A DNA stretch of 5,601 bases from Azonexus sp. Its GTDB lineage: Bacteria > Pseudomonadota > Gammaproteobacteria > Burkholderiales > Rhodocyclaceae. Made by a program: the position numbers and the translations under genes. This document shows positions 5,131 through 5,601 of the stretch, one piece after another. Where the stretch lies: NCBI GenBank assembly GCA_031285115.1, contig JAITWU010000284.1, positions 1-5,601 on the forward strand, written 5' to 3'. Below the pieces are notes generated by a model. It was not told the origin of the DNA. It did not search any database and was given only the letters and a program-made list of their open reading frames with translations. Every line of letters starts with the position of its first letter. The first letter of the stretch is position 1.

Positions 5131-5601
5131 TCACTGTATCCTGATGCGCGCCTCAAGGCTCTCCCAGCGTTCGAGCAAAGCCAGCAACTCGTCATCAATC
5201 GCTGTAAGGCGTTCCGCCGCCGTCTGCGCCGCTCTGGCGTCGCGCTGGTAGAGGGCGGGGTCTTCGAGTTGCCGGGTGAGTTCCGCCTGTTCGGCTTCCA
5301 GCGCGGCGATGCGCTCAGGCAGGGCGGCCAGTTCGCGCTCTTCTTTCCAGCTCAGTTTGTCGCCTTTGGCTTTGGCGGCGGCGGGGGCTTTGGCGGTTCG
5401 AGGTTCGCTCTTTGCCTGTTCCGCCGCCCGCTGGCGTTCGGTCTGCTGGCGTTCGGCTTGCCAGGCGGCCCAATCGCTGTAGCCGCCGACATATTCCCGC
5501 CATTGCCCATCGCCTTCGGCGGCGATGGTCTGCGTCACCACGTTATCGAGAAAAGTCCGGTCGTGGCTCACGAGAAACAGCGTGCCATCGTAGTTTTGCA
5601 G
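5131..5601 (-). CDS. uup: Uup-type ABC-F ATPase, C-terminal part (cut by window edge)
   Basis: The 156 visible residues are the end of a duplicated ATP-binding protein of the ABC-F family, soluble ATPases that act on ribosomes and, for Uup, are also linked to tandem-repeat stability. The fragment starts LQNYDGTLFLVSHDRTFLDN, the strand and H-loop (SHDR) that end the second nucleotide-binding domain, followed by REYVGGYSDW. A charged linker rich in Ala, Lys and Glu (about 45-80) leads to a C-terminal coiled coil starting near LSWKEERELAALPERI and ending ERWESLEARI. This tail, with a LSxKxxRELxxLP motif, is characteristic of Uup and separates it from EttA and YheS. The 5' part with both Walker A motifs is off the right edge. 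The stop TGA is at 5131-5133. It is convergent with the HDOD gene. Assignment to Uup over other ABC-F members is likely rather than certain. Confidence 0.88.
   Translation of the reverse strand: MQNYDGTLFLVSHDRTFLDNVVTQTIAAEGDGQWREYVGGYSDWAAWQAERQQTERQRAAEQAKSEPRTAKAPAAAKAKGDKLSWKEERELAALPERIAALEAEQAELTRQLEDPALYQRDARAAQTAAERLTAIDDELLALLERWESLEARIRIQ

Noticed and set aside
4844..5198. Minus-strand small open frames through the REP-like region
   Set aside because: They translate the palindromes themselves, have repeat-driven composition and no credible ribosome binding site.

Overview
The window is about 60-65% GC and looks like chromosome from a Betaproteobacterium. A Rhodocyclaceae-type organism is my best guess, from the accA-tilS order, the two HDOD-domain signalling proteins, a GloC/YcbL-type hydrolase and an Uup-type ABC-F protein. 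No rRNA, tRNA or other decisive taxonomic marker is present, so the placement is inference.

Layout. (1) Positions 1-1462, minus strand: accA (acetyl-CoA carboxylase carboxyltransferase alpha subunit), whose end overlaps the start of tilS (tRNA-Ile lysidine synthase); tilS runs off the left edge. (2) Positions 1463-1618: a divergent promoter region. (3) Positions 1619-2788, plus strand: a degenerate-EAL/HDOD protein. (4) Positions 2789-3249: a low-GC island holding a small minus-strand gene of unknown function. Its stop codon lies inside an attC-like half-site, and the whole looks like a single, decayed integron gene cassette lodged just behind the next gene. (5) Positions 3250-3888, minus strand: gloC/ycbL-type metallo-beta-lactamase-fold hydrolase. 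(6) Positions 3889-3997: a second divergent promoter region. (7) Positions 3998-4879, plus strand: a second, unrelated-looking HDOD protein. (8) Positions 4880-5130: non-coding, dominated by two REP-like palindromes in inverted orientation. (9) Positions 5131-5601, minus strand: the C-terminal part of an Uup-type ABC-F ATPase, entering from the right edge.

Most genes are ordinary housekeeping (fatty acid synthesis, tRNA modification, aldehyde detoxification, ribosome-associated ATPase) or signalling (HDOD). They do not form one pathway. The most unusual element is the solitary cassette-like gene at about 2810-3239: AT-rich relative to its surroundings, with a GCCTAAC half-site at its stop codon and a rearranged 3' arm that is an imperfect 16-bp tandem duplication. 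No integron integrase or second cassette is visible in the window. I see no phage, CRISPR, insertion sequence or defence system.
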